Below, piece after piece: positions 39,868 to 50,058 of a DNA stretch of 64,000 bases. This DNA is from Andalucia godoyi (taxonomy: Eukaryota; Discoba; Jakobea; Jakobida; Andaluciidae). Numbering within the stretch: position 1 is the stretch's first letter; every line of letters begins with the position of its first letter. Position numbers and translations under genes: made by a program. The stretch covers positions 1 through 64,000 of the forward strand of contig VRVR01000066.1 of NCBI GenBank assembly GCA_009859145.1, read 5' to 3'. The notes beneath the pieces were generated by a model. That model ran no database searches and was not told the origin of the DNA. It saw nothing but the letters and a program-made list of their open reading frames with translations.

Positions 39868-41119
39868 CTACCAACAAACGAAAATATGTTGTTGTAATGT
39901 TGGCTCCTTACACGCAGTGTGAAAAGCATGGGAAATGTAAAAAACATAGTGAAGTATCAGTCATTTCAGAAGCTGTGCGTCAGAAAAGTTATTTGTGAGA
40001 AGACACTTTTCAGTTTCACAATGGTCGCTCATTTATTAATTTTATTTTGGAATGCGATGCAAGCTGCATGAAACTGGTGAACATGTGGGAAGCCATCTGC
40101 TTTCATTGACGTTAATGGAGTATCAGACGCTTCACAAAATCATTGTCTAGACCATGTTTTTGACACACATCTGGCTATAAGTGCCATGTAACCAAACCTA
40201 GTGGTTTGGTGTCATCGGCACCTTTGGCGTACCCTTTGGTGTCAGGAACGTGTCGGTGACGGAGTGAGAAAAGGCGGACGGGTTGGTTTTTTTTGGAGTG
40301 TCATCGCCAGAGCCGGTCGTAGGTTCAGAATCGAGAGGAATACGAAAATATTCGGAATCGAATTCCCAATAACACTTGATGCTTCGCAGTCTGCAATTTC
40401 CCTAAGATGCACAGCACGGTGTTTTTTACATGACATCCTTTCAAAATTCCAGAAAAACGTTTATCGACATGTACGTTTCGGTGAGTACTGACAGGGGATT
40501 TTGTAAGAACATCCGAACAATCCGAAGCGTACTATCTGTATTTATCGTTTGTTTCTTGTACATCGAAGTTGAGCTCTGCTAGCAGTTCACTCCGAAGAGA
40601 ATTCGGGTCACTGTCATCAGCAATTGACCCAAATTAGCAGGTTCGACCTCTCTTCCAAAAGTTTCACCATTAGCTTTTATCGAATGCTTTCATGGTTTTC
40701 CATATATATTGCCACATCTAGTCTCTCTTGCTAAGCTTCCATTCGTCGTTCACTCTCTTCTATTTCAGCTTTTGAATAAACTGGAATTCGGACAGCGTTG
40801 TTTCTTGATTTGAGCTGGTCAGTTTCGTTGGACAGCGACTAAATCTGACCAACCAATAGAAAATTCTGAAAATGCAGAACCTTGGAATCGGATGGAAAAC
40901 AAGAAAGAGAAAGATGTATTTTGCTAAGTGCTGTTTACTACGATGCATACTTTTCATGCTTGGGAAAGCTAGCAATCTATTTTGAGGCATCCGACGACGA
41001 ACCCATGCTCACACTGGGAAAACCAATACGGGTAAGAGCCTCCGAGCGCTGAGTGTACAAAAATAGGACCCGATCACTGCGCATGAGAATACTGACACAT
41101 CGCACAAAGCTCAAAGCCG

Positions 41120-41425
41120 TTAATGCATGTGCTTCCAGCGATACGCCACGTAGAAAAACGCTGCAGCCGCAACAGGTCCGGCCGTCAACTGATGTGGCAA
41201 ATAGCCGCTTGCAACAATCCAAGCAACGGAGAACAAGCACGATGACAGGAAGCCTTTCAGCCCAGCCATCATGTGCAAGCAACGTGGCAGAGACTTGTTG
41301 ACCATAACCGTCAACAGGAGTAGAAAGTAATGGACCAATGTTAAATCCTGACGTATTGCGCATTTAAGTATGGCAAATTCCAGCACGGAGATTGCCAAAA
41401 ACGGGTAGTCGGCAGCTTTCCACAT
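41120..41425 (-). CDS. Small hydrophobic membrane protein or second exon
   Basis: A 101-codon frame runs from an ATG at 41425 to a TAA at 41120. It is largely hydrophobic, with three likely spans: FLAISVLEFAILKCAI, LTLVHYFLLLLTVMVNK and SSCLFSVAWIVASGYLP...AAAAFFYVAYRW. It starts just after a long T/C-rich stretch containing 'tactaat', so the segment may instead be the 3' exon of the frame at 41431-41808. No family is recognised. Confidence 0.4.
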   Translation of the reverse strand: MWKAADYPFLAISVLEFAILKCAIRQDLTLVHYFLLLLTVMVNKSLPRCLHMMAGLKGFLSSCLFSVAWIVASGYLPHQLTAGPVAAAAFFYVAYRWKHMH

Positions 41426-41430
41426 GATGA

Positions 41431-41808
41431 TTAGTTGAAATAAGGTAAAGACAACGAAAGAATGATTAGTATGATTTTTAAAAAAAGAAAAACGGAAAAG
41501 AAGGAAAAAGAAAGATGAAAGGAAAGAAAAAGCAAATTAATAAATCCCCGAAAACTGCAAATTTTGGCAGCACCGCCAGAAGCAGATGAGCGGGATTCGG
41601 TTTGCACTACACGCGATACACGGTTTCTGTCTAAGTGCATGAAACACTCAGAAGTTTGATTGAGGGAGTCCAAGCCATTCCCGCAAAGTTCGCACGTGCT
41701 CGATGGGCCGTCCGTTCGACAGAAGTCGAATTCCCAGTTTCTCCAACGAAGGCATTTCCGCAAAGTTCTCTCGGAGAACTTTTCTTTCATTCCCGGTTTG
41801 TGATGCAT
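41431..41808 (-). CDS. Cys-containing ORF, possible first exon of the membrane gene
   Basis: From an ATG at 41808 (MHHKPGMKEKFSERTLRKC) the minus-strand frame is soluble and protein-like for about 80 codons (TCELCGNGLDSLNQTSECFMH). It then turns into a T/C-tract-encoded Phe/Leu/Ser run. That tail looks like an intron polypyrimidine tract with 'tactaat' near 41468. I infer a two-exon gene with the 41120-41425 piece; exact junctions are uncertain. Its start overlaps the region upstream of the LRR gene on the other strand. Confidence 0.35.
   Translation of the reverse strand: MHHKPGMKEKFSERTLRKCLRWRNWEFDFCRTDGPSSTCELCGNGLDSLNQTSECFMHLDRNRVSRVVQTESRSSASGGAAKICSFRGFINLLFLSFHLSFSFFSVFLFLKIILIILSLSLPYFN
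41762..41782. promoter_or_regulatory. Perfect palindrome with arms AAAGTTCTC/GAGAACTTT
   Basis: Nine-base arms separated by TCG lie 90 bases upstream of the LRR receptor start and inside the 5' part of the opposite-strand ORF. The same core occurs at 28091-28110. The form fits a binding site for a homodimeric regulator, but function is not shown. Confidence 0.5.
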
Positions 41809-41870
41809 TTGAAACAATTTACCGTGGCCATCGGTTTGGGATCATTTCTCTCGTTGTAATTTCATTATGA

Positions 41871-44800
41871 ATGACGCATGATCGAATGTTCGCTGCTTGC
41901 GTCGTGACCTGCCTGCTCGTGCTCTGCTCATTCTTTAGTCTGGTATCCAGCAAGACTGTTTCGACAGAAGAATACAGAGGACGGATTGGACTGCTTCCAC
42001 GGACTGCCATCGAGCCTCTGAAAAAACAGATTTCACTAGGCTTCTTTGGGCATTCTTTGCTTTCGCTCGACTCTTCAAGACTGATTCTACTCGCAACCGT
42101 CGGAAATGCCAGTTGGTGGTCTGCGCTAGAGCCACAATTTGAGACCACCACACTCACGATGGTGGAAGACAGCGTCCTTGGCTTTGCACTGGGACTTATC
42201 AGCCAGTTCCAACGGCATTCGTTTGCTCTCTCGACGATTCATCAGCCTGAACTAGGAGCTGCACAACTTCTGCAGAGTGATCGTCGTGTTCAATCGCGGG
42301 GGTTTCATCGCAATTTTGATGCACCTGTTGTTCAACCCGATGAATCGCGTGTCAGCATGGTTGTACCATCCTCCATGGCGAACGTTCGTCATTCAAAGAA
42401 CCTCCACAAGTACTCGCATCCTGTTGAGCGTGTGAGCGAATATGCTGTGCATAAATTGCAGCGTCCGAAGTATGGAACGGGCGAATCTAGTGCGGTGTCA
42501 TTTGCGGCTGATTGTGCTGTGCTTGTTGATTTGTACAAGAGTACTGATGGACCAAACTGGTCCGTAATCAACTGGGGGCGGTCCTTGCCATTGAATTTCT
42601 CGACTGCTTGCTGTTCTCCGCCGCTGGGAGGATACGTATGCGATTCATTTGGGAGAATTACGACAATCAGTTTGATTCAAAATCAATTGACTGGTCCAAT
42701 TCCAGCGTCGCTGGGCAGTCTGTCACAGCTTCAGTACTTGGCCTTGTATTCCAACCAGTTAACGGGATCGATTCCATTATCACTGGGCAATCTGTCCCGG
42801 CTTGAAGAATTGCTGATAAATGGTAATCGTCTCGCAGGCACGGTGAGCTGTGATTCCCTTGGACAGAACTTGACAACGTTGAATTTACAAGGAAATGTTT
42901 TGGAAGGAGCGATTCCATCGTGCTTGTGCGATCAGCTAGGATTGTCATTCGTCTTCTTGGGAAGCAACAATTTCACTTCGTTTCCGAACTGCACTTCGGC
43001 ATCCATGATTCAACTCGATCTTTCAAAGAACCGCATTTCTCAGTTTCCATTCGAAAGCATAGCCGGATTTTCGTCGTTGCTGTCACTAGATTTGAGCTAC
43101 AACATGCTGGGTCCTAAGTTTCCAGTGAATGTGTTCGTATCTGCGACATCATTGCGCGCGCTCTCTCTTGCATACAACCATTTCAGCGACGGACTTCCTC
43201 TGTATGTTTGCAACTACCTTTCGTCTTCCGGCTTGGTCGTGAAGGTGTCATTAAGCTTGCAGACTCTAGATCTGTCGGGAAACACGATTACTGGAGTACC
43301 AGGAATAGTTGACTATTCGGATTGTGGCTATTGTGGCTCATCTTCGATGTATTCATTGACATCTCTGATATTGAGGAATGCCAATCTTCCGGCTCAGTCT
43401 CCTGCTTTCGTCGTTCAGACGTTTGCCGTTGGAGTCTGCAATTCCCCACCTTTTCCATGGTTTTCCATTCTTCAGGATCTCACTGGCCTTTCTTCTCTCG
43501 ACGTATCTTCTAACGACCTTTCTAGTGGGCTTGATGCACTGTTTTCGCTTCCTCTGTTGTCCTCCTTCGATATTCGCAACAATTCTCATGCACGAAGGTC
43601 AATGCTCTCGTATACAAACCAGCAGCAATTCCAGTACGATGGCACGAGCAGCTATCCGTACAGCACAAGCATGTCGTGTGTGCAGGCGAAAGTGGGTCGC
43701 TTGGCATTCCAGGCTGATCCAGCGTTTTTTGACTATCAAAACTGTGTGTGCCGCCCTGGATTCTACGGCAAGCCTCCGACCTGCACACGATGCTTGTCGA
43801 ATGCAGATTGTTCCTTCAGTAACGAGGCAGCCATTCCGTACGGAAACATGTCCATTGCGTTCCGAGAAAGCGGAAATGTTCTTGCACAAAAGGGGTACTA
43901 TGCCTCGCCGTCTGTGACGTACATGGAGATGATGAACAACCAATCCTATCCCAATTCCATCGAAATTTGTCCATTAGCAGGCACGGATCTGACGGCGTGT
44001 GATGCGACCCCAGCTGGACCTTGCAAGACTGGGTACGAAGGACGACTGTGTTCCGCGTGTTCGACGGGACACTTCCGCACTGGCGACCGATGTGCACTGT
44101 GTCCGAACTCTGTCGGCTTGGCGATCTTCGCCATTTTTGTGATTCTTGCTGCGATTGGTTTGGTTGCATGGTCGTTCTTTGTGGGATCGTCTTCTTCTGG
44201 GCTTGTCAAGGTGCTCCTGTTCTTCTGGCAGGCGCTGTTCTTCATCCGTGCGCCAATGACGTCTGGGATGTACGTTTTCACGCACGGAGCATCGGCAACG
44301 ACAACGACGACCGTCGCTGGACCGGAGTGCTTCTTTTCCTCTTGGGACTACACTGCCGGCTACACGTTGTCTGTGAGGGCTCCGCTATTTGCAGTGTTTC
44401 TCGTTGCTGTCATCTGGTGCGTGGGGGTGTGTCGCTTGCGACGATCCTCTACTTTGGTGAGGAATCATTGGATGGACCGATGCCGCCGATCTGCCATCTT
44501 TCTCTTCCTGTTTCTGTTCATGTCTGCGATTTCTGCGATTCTTGCGTCACTGTCGTGCACCACCGACGCCGGTGATGGGAAATCGTACCTGGTGTTCTAT
44601 CCGAACGAGCGTTGCTCCTCCGGTCTGCAAGCCGCCTCTGCGGTGCTTTTCGTGCTTTATGTCGGTGTCATTCCTGGTCTTCTGGCATACTTTTTGTGGC
44701 GAAGCGGCGTGCTGTCGGAGAATGCGAAGCCGGATACACGCAGGATGTATGTTTACTCATTGTTGTTTGGTTCGTACCGACCTAACAGAAGGTGGTGGGA

Positions 44801-45200
44801 AGCGCTTGTGACCGTTCGTCGGATTTTGTTCGTCGCTGCCTATGTCACTATCCCACCGCTTTCTGAGTACCGCACGATGCTGGTTGCGAGTATTCTAGTT
44901 GCCGCAGCAAGTGTCCAAGCAGTCGCATCACCGTATCATCGGAACGTCGAGAATTCTCTTGAAATCATCTCGCTCGGGATTCTACTCGTCAATCTCATGT
45001 GCTCCGTGCAATCGCAAGTTCTCGGTGTGCAAGATGTCGACGGAGCAGGAACGATTGTGTTTCTTATGAACATTGCATTCTCTGCAGTGCTGATTTGGAT
45101 GCTTCTTGCGCACTTTACCAGACGGTGGAGAAAGAGTGAGAACCTGAAAGGCCAAGGCGCTCTCACGGAATCCTTGCTGGAAGACAGTGGAGCGCTTTAG
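41871..45200 (+). CDS. LRR receptor-like protein with Cys-rich stalk and about nine membrane helices
   Basis: The protein has 1109 residues from the ATG at 41871; the ATG at 41886 (MFAACVVTCLLVLCSFFSLVSS) gives a cleaner signal peptide. A leucine-rich-repeat cap, DLYKSTDGPNWSVINWG, at about 225, is followed by plant-type LRRs (LTGPIPASLGSLSQLQYLAL) to about 580. A Cys-rich region, CVCRPGFYGKPPTCTRCLSN at about 625 and CKTGYEGRLCSACSTGHF at about 715, resembles EGF/ephrin-receptor-like stalk modules. The last ~370 residues hold about nine hydrophobic helices, the first being VGLAIFAIFVILAAIGLVAW. It is predicted to sit in the plasma membrane with the LRRs outside. No kinase or other intracellular enzyme is seen, so signalling would need partners. 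Ligand is unknown. Confidence 0.8.
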   Translation: MTHDRMFAACVVTCLLVLCSFFSLVSSKTVSTEEYRGRIGLLPRTAIEPLKKQISLGFFGHSLLSLDSSRLILLATVGNASWWSALEPQFETTTLTMVEDSVLGFALGLISQFQRHSFALSTIHQPELGAAQLLQSDRRVQSRGFHRNFDAPVVQPDESRVSMVVPSSMANVRHSKNLHKYSHPVERVSEYAVHKLQRPKYGTGESSAVSFAADCAVLVDLYKSTDGPNWSVINWGRSLPLNFSTACCSPPLGGYVCDSFGRITTISLIQNQLTGPIPASLGSLSQLQYLALYSNQLTGSIPLSLGNLSRLEELLINGNRLAGTVSCDSLGQNLTTLNLQGNVLEGAIPSCLCDQLGLSFVFLGSNNFTSFPNCTSASMIQLDLSKNRISQFPFESIAGFSSLLSLDLSYNMLGPKFPVNVFVSATSLRALSLAYNHFSDGLPLYVCNYLSSSGLVVKVSLSLQTLDLSGNTITGVPGIVDYSDCGYCGSSSMYSLTSLILRNANLPAQSPAFVVQTFAVGVCNSPPFPWFSILQDLTGLSSLDVSSNDLSSGLDALFSLPLLSSFDIRNNSHARRSMLSYTNQQQFQYDGTSSYPYSTSMSCVQAKVGRLAFQADPAFFDYQNCVCRPGFYGKPPTCTRCLSNADCSFSNEAAIPYGNMSIAFRESGNVLAQKGYYASPSVTYMEMMNNQSYPNSIEICPLAGTDLTACDATPAGPCKTGYEGRLCSACSTGHFRTGDRCALCPNSVGLAIFAIFVILAAIGLVAWSFFVGSSSSGLVKVLLFFWQALFFIRAPMTSGMYVFTHGASATTTTTVAGPECFFSSWDYTAGYTLSVRAPLFAVFLVAVIWCVGVCRLRRSSTLVRNHWMDRCRRSAIFLFLFLFMSAISAILASLSCTTDAGDGKSYLVFYPNERCSSGLQAASAVLFVLYVGVIPGLLAYFLWRSGVLSENAKPDTRRMYVYSLLFGSYRPNRRWWEALVTVRRILFVAAYVTIPPLSEYRTMLVASILVAAASVQAVASPYHRNVENSLEIISLGILLVNLMCSVQSQVLGVQDVDGAGTIVFLMNIAFSAVLIWMLLAHFTRRWRKSENLKGQGALTESLLEDSGAL

Positions 45201-46127
45201 CCAATTTGGAAATACTTGGGTATTTCTGAACTGTGACTGAACAGCAGTGATGAACCAATATGCAGTGGCGCTGTACTCGATTCTTCGACGGAACAGCACG
45301 TTACGATCCGGTAAATGCTGGTCACAAGATGTGCAGGTTCCCGATAATCGACATCAACCCATTTCCACGCAGCGACAGTGCAGCTGCCAGTTGAAAGGGA
45401 AAAAACCATTATGCATCTTCAGGGAAGACTTGACGATGGACCAACGGGAAGAGGATTCACCACTCACAATCTTTGATGTTCGGTTCTAGAATTTTGGAGA
45501 GACTCTTTTTTGTCCACTTCAGAATTTATGGACGCCAAGAATTCAGGGAAAAAGACAAGAATTCGAAGGTGGCCCGGGTTCGAAAACTGTCGACGATCGA
45601 CCTCTCCAGGTTTCAAAAAGAAAGACGTTTCCACAGTGCCCAAGGTTGTCGCTACTTTTATGCGACGTATTGCAAGGGATTAGCTTTCCATCTGGATGCT
45701 GTTTTTCCAGACTATGCTGTGAACGTGGTGAAACACCTGGAAAGATCGATAGATGAGCATCTGAGCTTGTTTCTTGCTTTTTACTGGAGTCCCTCAATGA
45801 TCCTCGCACTTTTGCTACAGTGTCGATCATGCCAAACATGTGCGTCGTGTCCATCCAATCCGCGTTGAGCGTGTGCACTCTGAATATCCCTCGATTGGAA
45901 ATTTCTAGTGCCGTTTATCTTGACTCGAAGTCTGCCAAGCGCAGACGGGAGGTGTTGTTGCGATGATTGCAGATCAGGCGAGGACCGTTGGGCACGTTGA
46001 ACATGGGATGACTGAGCTGTTCGAATTGTGATGGTTCTTCATCGTTTATGAAAGAAAAGGCCTCCATCCTTTCTGTTGGAGAATTCGTCACTCCATTCAT
46101 TGAGAAAGCAAGATCCTGACCAGATGA
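45201..46127. other. Intergenic region between the LRR and topoisomerase genes
   Basis: The two flanking genes converge here. Frames of 60-130 codons on both strands (for example 45473-45868) show no motif, leader or convincing composition. I see no gene or repeat in these 927 bases. Confidence 0.5.
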
Positions 46128-49100
46128 TTAATCGTACATATCAGGAACGCCCAAGTCATCTTCGAATTCGTCGTCGTCAGATGACATTTCTTTGCGGGTT
46201 CTTTTGCGAAGAAGTGCACTCTTCTTGGAGAATAGCGACGCAATACGCTCCTTGGTGTTTCCAAGGGCAACAGGCTTTTCGGGTTTAGGAGGTTTGACGA
46301 TTGGCGGTATTTGTGATTTCTTCAGCTTCCGGGGCACCTTCCCTCCCTCTGGAACTGTCCCTGGTACTACATTCTTCCATTCTTGAAGGAATCGGTCCAA
46401 TTCGGCAATCCAAATCTCCTCAGCACTTCTCGATTCCATCACTCGACACGCTTCTTCACTGGCAGTCGCTTGCTCTCGCAATGCTGCGACTCGAATAGAC
46501 GCCACATTCAGATCACATAGCAAATAGTCGAATGACCCATTCACTCTTGCAAGACCCGCTGCTTCCAAATCCACTGATGGATCAAGCCCGTCGAGGTTAG
46601 CAAGCACTACTTTCTGCACCAAAGCACGGTTCTCGACATACTGCACGATGCTTCGAAGTCGGACTGCTTCCAGCCGTTTCTGCTCGAGGAGCACCTGCTT
46701 GCGACGACGGTACAATTCCAGTCGTGCTGGCACAAAGACACGAAGGATATCACACGGATGGACGAATTTGCGAATTCGAAGGCCTTCACTGTCCGTGGAA
46801 AACAAGTGGACATTCGAAAACGACACTTGTCCTTGCAGCCTCATCAGCTTGTATACATCCCGACTCATCAAATCTCTGACATCCTCTGAATTATGGAAGT
46901 GAACGCGCAGGCAAACGCGATTTTCTTCGCTCAGATTCTGTACATCCTGAAACGGACCGACTTTGTTCTTGACACTTTGATCGACCATCCATTTCTGCAA
47001 TTGCTCAAACATTGGTTGCACCCATGTATGAATCGGAAGCTCAGAAATCACCAAAGTGCCGGCACTGTCACGCTTCACGTGACCAAAGTTTTCCCATAAA
47101 CTGGATGCGCCGTCGACTGGACGGATAACTCCACTGAATCCTGCATACCACGGAACCCATCCATTGCCAAAATGCTTGTCATACCGGTCCATCTCACCTT
47201 CAGCTGGAGGTGCAGAGTCAAAAAGAAATGCTTTCAACCGTCGTGCGAGATCACCGGGATGAAAGTTCGGCACCTCCGTCGAAAACCCAGTTCCAATCCC
47301 ACGAGCGCCATTCACAAGGATCATGGGCAAGATGGGAAGCATCACCTTTGGTTCGACGTTTTGTCCTTCTTCCGAAAAACACTCCAACAAAGCAAGATCG
47401 TCGGTCGGAAACAGAATGCGCGCGATTGGATCCAGCCGCGTGAAAATGTACCGTGGCTTCGCTGCATCCTCGCCGCCCATCAATCGGCTCCCAAACTGAC
47501 CAACAGGCACGAGCAAGGGAACATTGTTGCTGCCAACAAACGATTGCGCCATGCCGATGATCGTCTCGCCCAGCGACGCCTCGCCATGGTGATACTTGGT
47601 TTGCCGAACCACCATGCCAATCAACTCCGACACACGCATGTCCTCTCCATCGTCATCATGTCGCAACAATGTGAACAGCACCTTGCGCTGAGCAGGGGTC
47701 AGTCCATCTAGAACGTTCGGGATCGCCCGGATGCAGTCATACAGGCTCGAGGAAACCATTTCCTTGCACAAGAAATTGTCCATTGTAATCGATTCCGCAG
47801 CAATCTCGGAAATACTGACGTCCAGCAACGCAGCATCGACGGTCTCCTGCTCTTTCCAGCACTCTTCCAATAGCTTGCGCCGCTCTTCCACTTTCCTTTC
47901 CGAAAAGAAAACATCCAGCATCACCCGATTGGCGTCTGCGAAATGGAATGACCGTGCGTAGTCCTGAGGTCGCTCGAAATAGCGACGACCTTCTTCCGTC
48001 GTCGAGGTTCCCAGTCCTTTGTAATACTTGACACGCCACGCACGCTTCTCGTCCACGGACAACAATTCAAACCACGTTCGGAACTGCCGCAACGCAAAGA
48101 ACTCCTGGAAATCGCTGCCATTCGAATGAACAGCTCGGATAATTGGAGTCCGCAATTCTTTCAGAAAGTCCGGGATGCGAACCACCAAGTGCGGCCAGAA
48201 GAACTGGAAGAAGTTCAGCAGCAGACCTTTGATGTGCAGCCCATCGTGGTCCTGATCGGTCATCAGCATCACGTGGCCATAGTGCAGCGTATTCAACTCG
48301 GTGTCATTGTCGTAAGCAAGGTCGAAGCTGAGATTGAGCGCCCTCACAATGTTCTTCACCTCCTCGTTCTCCAGGACGTCCTCCCGTGGGACTTCGCAGA
48401 CATTCAGAAACTTGCCTCGCAACGGGTATACGCCAAAATGTCTCTTTTGATCGGTCGACAAGGAATTGCTTACCAAAGCCATGGCCGAGTCGCCTTCCGT
48501 CAAGATCAACGAACACTGGCGCCGCTGATCGGTTCCCGCAAGAGCAGCATTCTGCAGCTTGGGAACATGAAGAGCACTGCCAAGGCGCAGATTCGAAAAG
48601 CGAATGTCCTCTTGCTTTAGCTTTTGAATGATCGTTTTTGTGATAGTGTCGACGAATCGATTTTGCACAAGTTTTGAAACGGTTTGCTTTGCAAGGCCTC
48701 CGTTCCACACCGGTGATTCCGAAAGATTAAGAAACTTGACTAGCTCTTCTTTGGTTTGCGACGAGAATTCCGGGTTGTGCAACTGGCAGCAAACGACGAC
48801 TTGCATGACTTGGCGAAAATGAGTGAGGTTCGCATTTGAGCATTTCTTTCTCACCTCATCCGCCACTCCGTTGCTCCAAAGATCATCGATGATCATTTTC
48901 ACATGCGCACCTCCAGCAGACGTGAAGATGCCATTCACGATGGATACCTGCTGCAACTCGCGGCCCTGCGGCTGGATGGAGAACGCCACCGACAACCGGT
49001 GCGCGACGATGGGAAGGAACACGGCATCCGGAAAGAATGCATTTGCGTAATGCTGCGTTGTCGGCAAAAGATCCGAGCAGTTGAAATCATGCGTCCACGA

Positions 49101-49850
49101 TCCTTCGGAGCCACATCGGAAATGCACACGCACATTGCGCCCGATCATGTGGAGGTATGCAGTGACATCCAGCGCACGGCGAAAGAACAATGAAACGAGA
49201 TCATCTGTAATGTGTTCCAATCCCATTCGCGCAAGATCGGGGACGAAGGTCACGCAGACGGAGGGCTCGGCTCCTGCTTGTGCTGGAGTCAAACCTGGAG
49301 GGCTGCACTCGCTCATGTTGTTGCGCCACTCTTGCTTGTACGCAGTCGTGCCGTCACACAAATCGACAGAAAACCTGCTTGAGAAGACATTGGCAAGCTT
49401 GGCGCCATATCCATTGCGTCCGCCTACGACGCGCGCAGTGTTGTCTTCGAAATTGGATGAGGACATGAATTCTGCAAACACAACTTCAGGGACGTATAAA
49501 TGGGTTTTCTGGTGATGTGGCTGCAATTCCACGCACCCACCATTGTTGTACACGGAAATCGAGTCCGTGGTTCGATCAATGGTGACTCGAATCTCGGTGA
49601 CGCGCGATTCCTGCACCGCAAAATCCGAGGCATTGACGAGAACTTCGTCAAAGATCTTGAGAAGTGCTGGCGAGACCTGCACGCTCGGATGTTTAACCAT
49701 GCATCGTGTGTTCAAGTCAAAAATCCATACTTCTACAGGCTTCATGGTCATAGCACCAACATACGTATCGGGACGAGTGAGAATGTGAGACCTGTGGTCC
49801 AGAATTTGCACTCTGGAGGGTGCTGTTGCAGAAGTCGAGGGGGCGGACAT
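46128..49850 (-). CDS. TOP2: DNA topoisomerase II (type IIA)
   Basis: The protein has 1240 residues, from an ATG at 49850 to a TAA at 46128. It passes one DNA duplex through a double-strand break in another, using ATP. The GHKL ATPase region holds VYNNGGCVELQ and GGRNGYGAKLANVFS near residues 100-160. The TOPRIM domain has LTEGDSAMALV at about 450 and MLMTDQDHDGLHIKG at about 530, the metal-binding Glu and DxD. The winged-helix domain has PVGQFGSRLMGG and KPRYIFTRL at about 800 with the active-site Tyr. GARGIGTGFSTEVPNF follows. The C-terminal domain is short: a basic stretch (KSALLRKRTRKEM) and an acidic tail (SSDDDEFEDD). Animal and fungal enzymes are usually 1400-1600 residues, so this resembles the shorter forms in protists and large DNA viruses. 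Confidence 0.95.
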   Translation of the reverse strand: MSAPSTSATAPSRVQILDHRSHILTRPDTYVGAMTMKPVEVWIFDLNTRCMVKHPSVQVSPALLKIFDEVLVNASDFAVQESRVTEIRVTIDRTTDSISVYNNGGCVELQPHHQKTHLYVPEVVFAEFMSSSNFEDNTARVVGGRNGYGAKLANVFSSRFSVDLCDGTTAYKQEWRNNMSECSPPGLTPAQAGAEPSVCVTFVPDLARMGLEHITDDLVSLFFRRALDVTAYLHMIGRNVRVHFRCGSEGSWTHDFNCSDLLPTTQHYANAFFPDAVFLPIVAHRLSVAFSIQPQGRELQQVSIVNGIFTSAGGAHVKMIIDDLWSNGVADEVRKKCSNANLTHFRQVMQVVVCCQLHNPEFSSQTKEELVKFLNLSESPVWNGGLAKQTVSKLVQNRFVDTITKTIIQKLKQEDIRFSNLRLGSALHVPKLQNAALAGTDQRRQCSLILTEGDSAMALVSNSLSTDQKRHFGVYPLRGKFLNVCEVPREDVLENEEVKNIVRALNLSFDLAYDNDTELNTLHYGHVMLMTDQDHDGLHIKGLLLNFFQFFWPHLVVRIPDFLKELRTPIIRAVHSNGSDFQEFFALRQFRTWFELLSVDEKRAWRVKYYKGLGTSTTEEGRRYFERPQDYARSFHFADANRVMLDVFFSERKVEERRKLLEECWKEQETVDAALLDVSISEIAAESITMDNFLCKEMVSSSLYDCIRAIPNVLDGLTPAQRKVLFTLLRHDDDGEDMRVSELIGMVVRQTKYHHGEASLGETIIGMAQSFVGSNNVPLLVPVGQFGSRLMGGEDAAKPRYIFTRLDPIARILFPTDDLALLECFSEEGQNVEPKVMLPILPMILVNGARGIGTGFSTEVPNFHPGDLARRLKAFLFDSAPPAEGEMDRYDKHFGNGWVPWYAGFSGVIRPVDGASSLWENFGHVKRDSAGTLVISELPIHTWVQPMFEQLQKWMVDQSVKNKVGPFQDVQNLSEENRVCLRVHFHNSEDVRDLMSRDVYKLMRLQGQVSFSNVHLFSTDSEGLRIRKFVHPCDILRVFVPARLELYRRRKQVLLEQKRLEAVRLRSIVQYVENRALVQKVVLANLDGLDPSVDLEAAGLARVNGSFDYLLCDLNVASIRVAALREQATASEEACRVMESRSAEEIWIAELDRFLQEWKNVVPGTVPEGGKVPRKLKKSQIPPIVKPPKPEKPVALGNTKERIASLFSKKSALLRKRTRKEMSSDDDEFEDDLGVPDMYD

Positions 49851-50058
49851 GAGGAGTTGAATTGATTGAAAAGAAGAAAAAGAAAGAAGTAAATTCTGAA
49901 AAACATGGATTCAGTGGAATTTTGAGTCTGGAAAATCGGTGACGGTAACGAATCACTTGAAGCACGAAAATCCAGGATTCACCCATTTCTGGCGGGTTTT
50001 CTTCCGGACTGTTTTTTGTTTTTTTGTTTCTTTTTTTTTTTCGCAAACGATCTCAAAA
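49851..50058. promoter_or_regulatory. Bidirectional promoter of TOP2 and the 189-aa protein gene
   Basis: These 208 bases separate two divergent ATGs. Pyrimidine tracts lie on the sense strand of both genes: 'cttctttctttttcttctttt' in reverse next to TOP2, and a run rich in T at 50010-50041 before the plus-strand gene. Shared regulation is inferred from the layout. Confidence 0.5.

Larger units (their letters stand above)
38702..41119. other. 2.4-kb gene-poor region
   Basis: No complete gene is supported. It contains a direct pair of the 19-bp motif (39327-39452) and a candidate terminal exon (39625-39867, minus). Frames near 40200-40500 and 40760-40990 are short and featureless. The minus-strand frame at 40977-41363 overlaps a more plausible small membrane protein in another frame. 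Confidence 0.5.
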
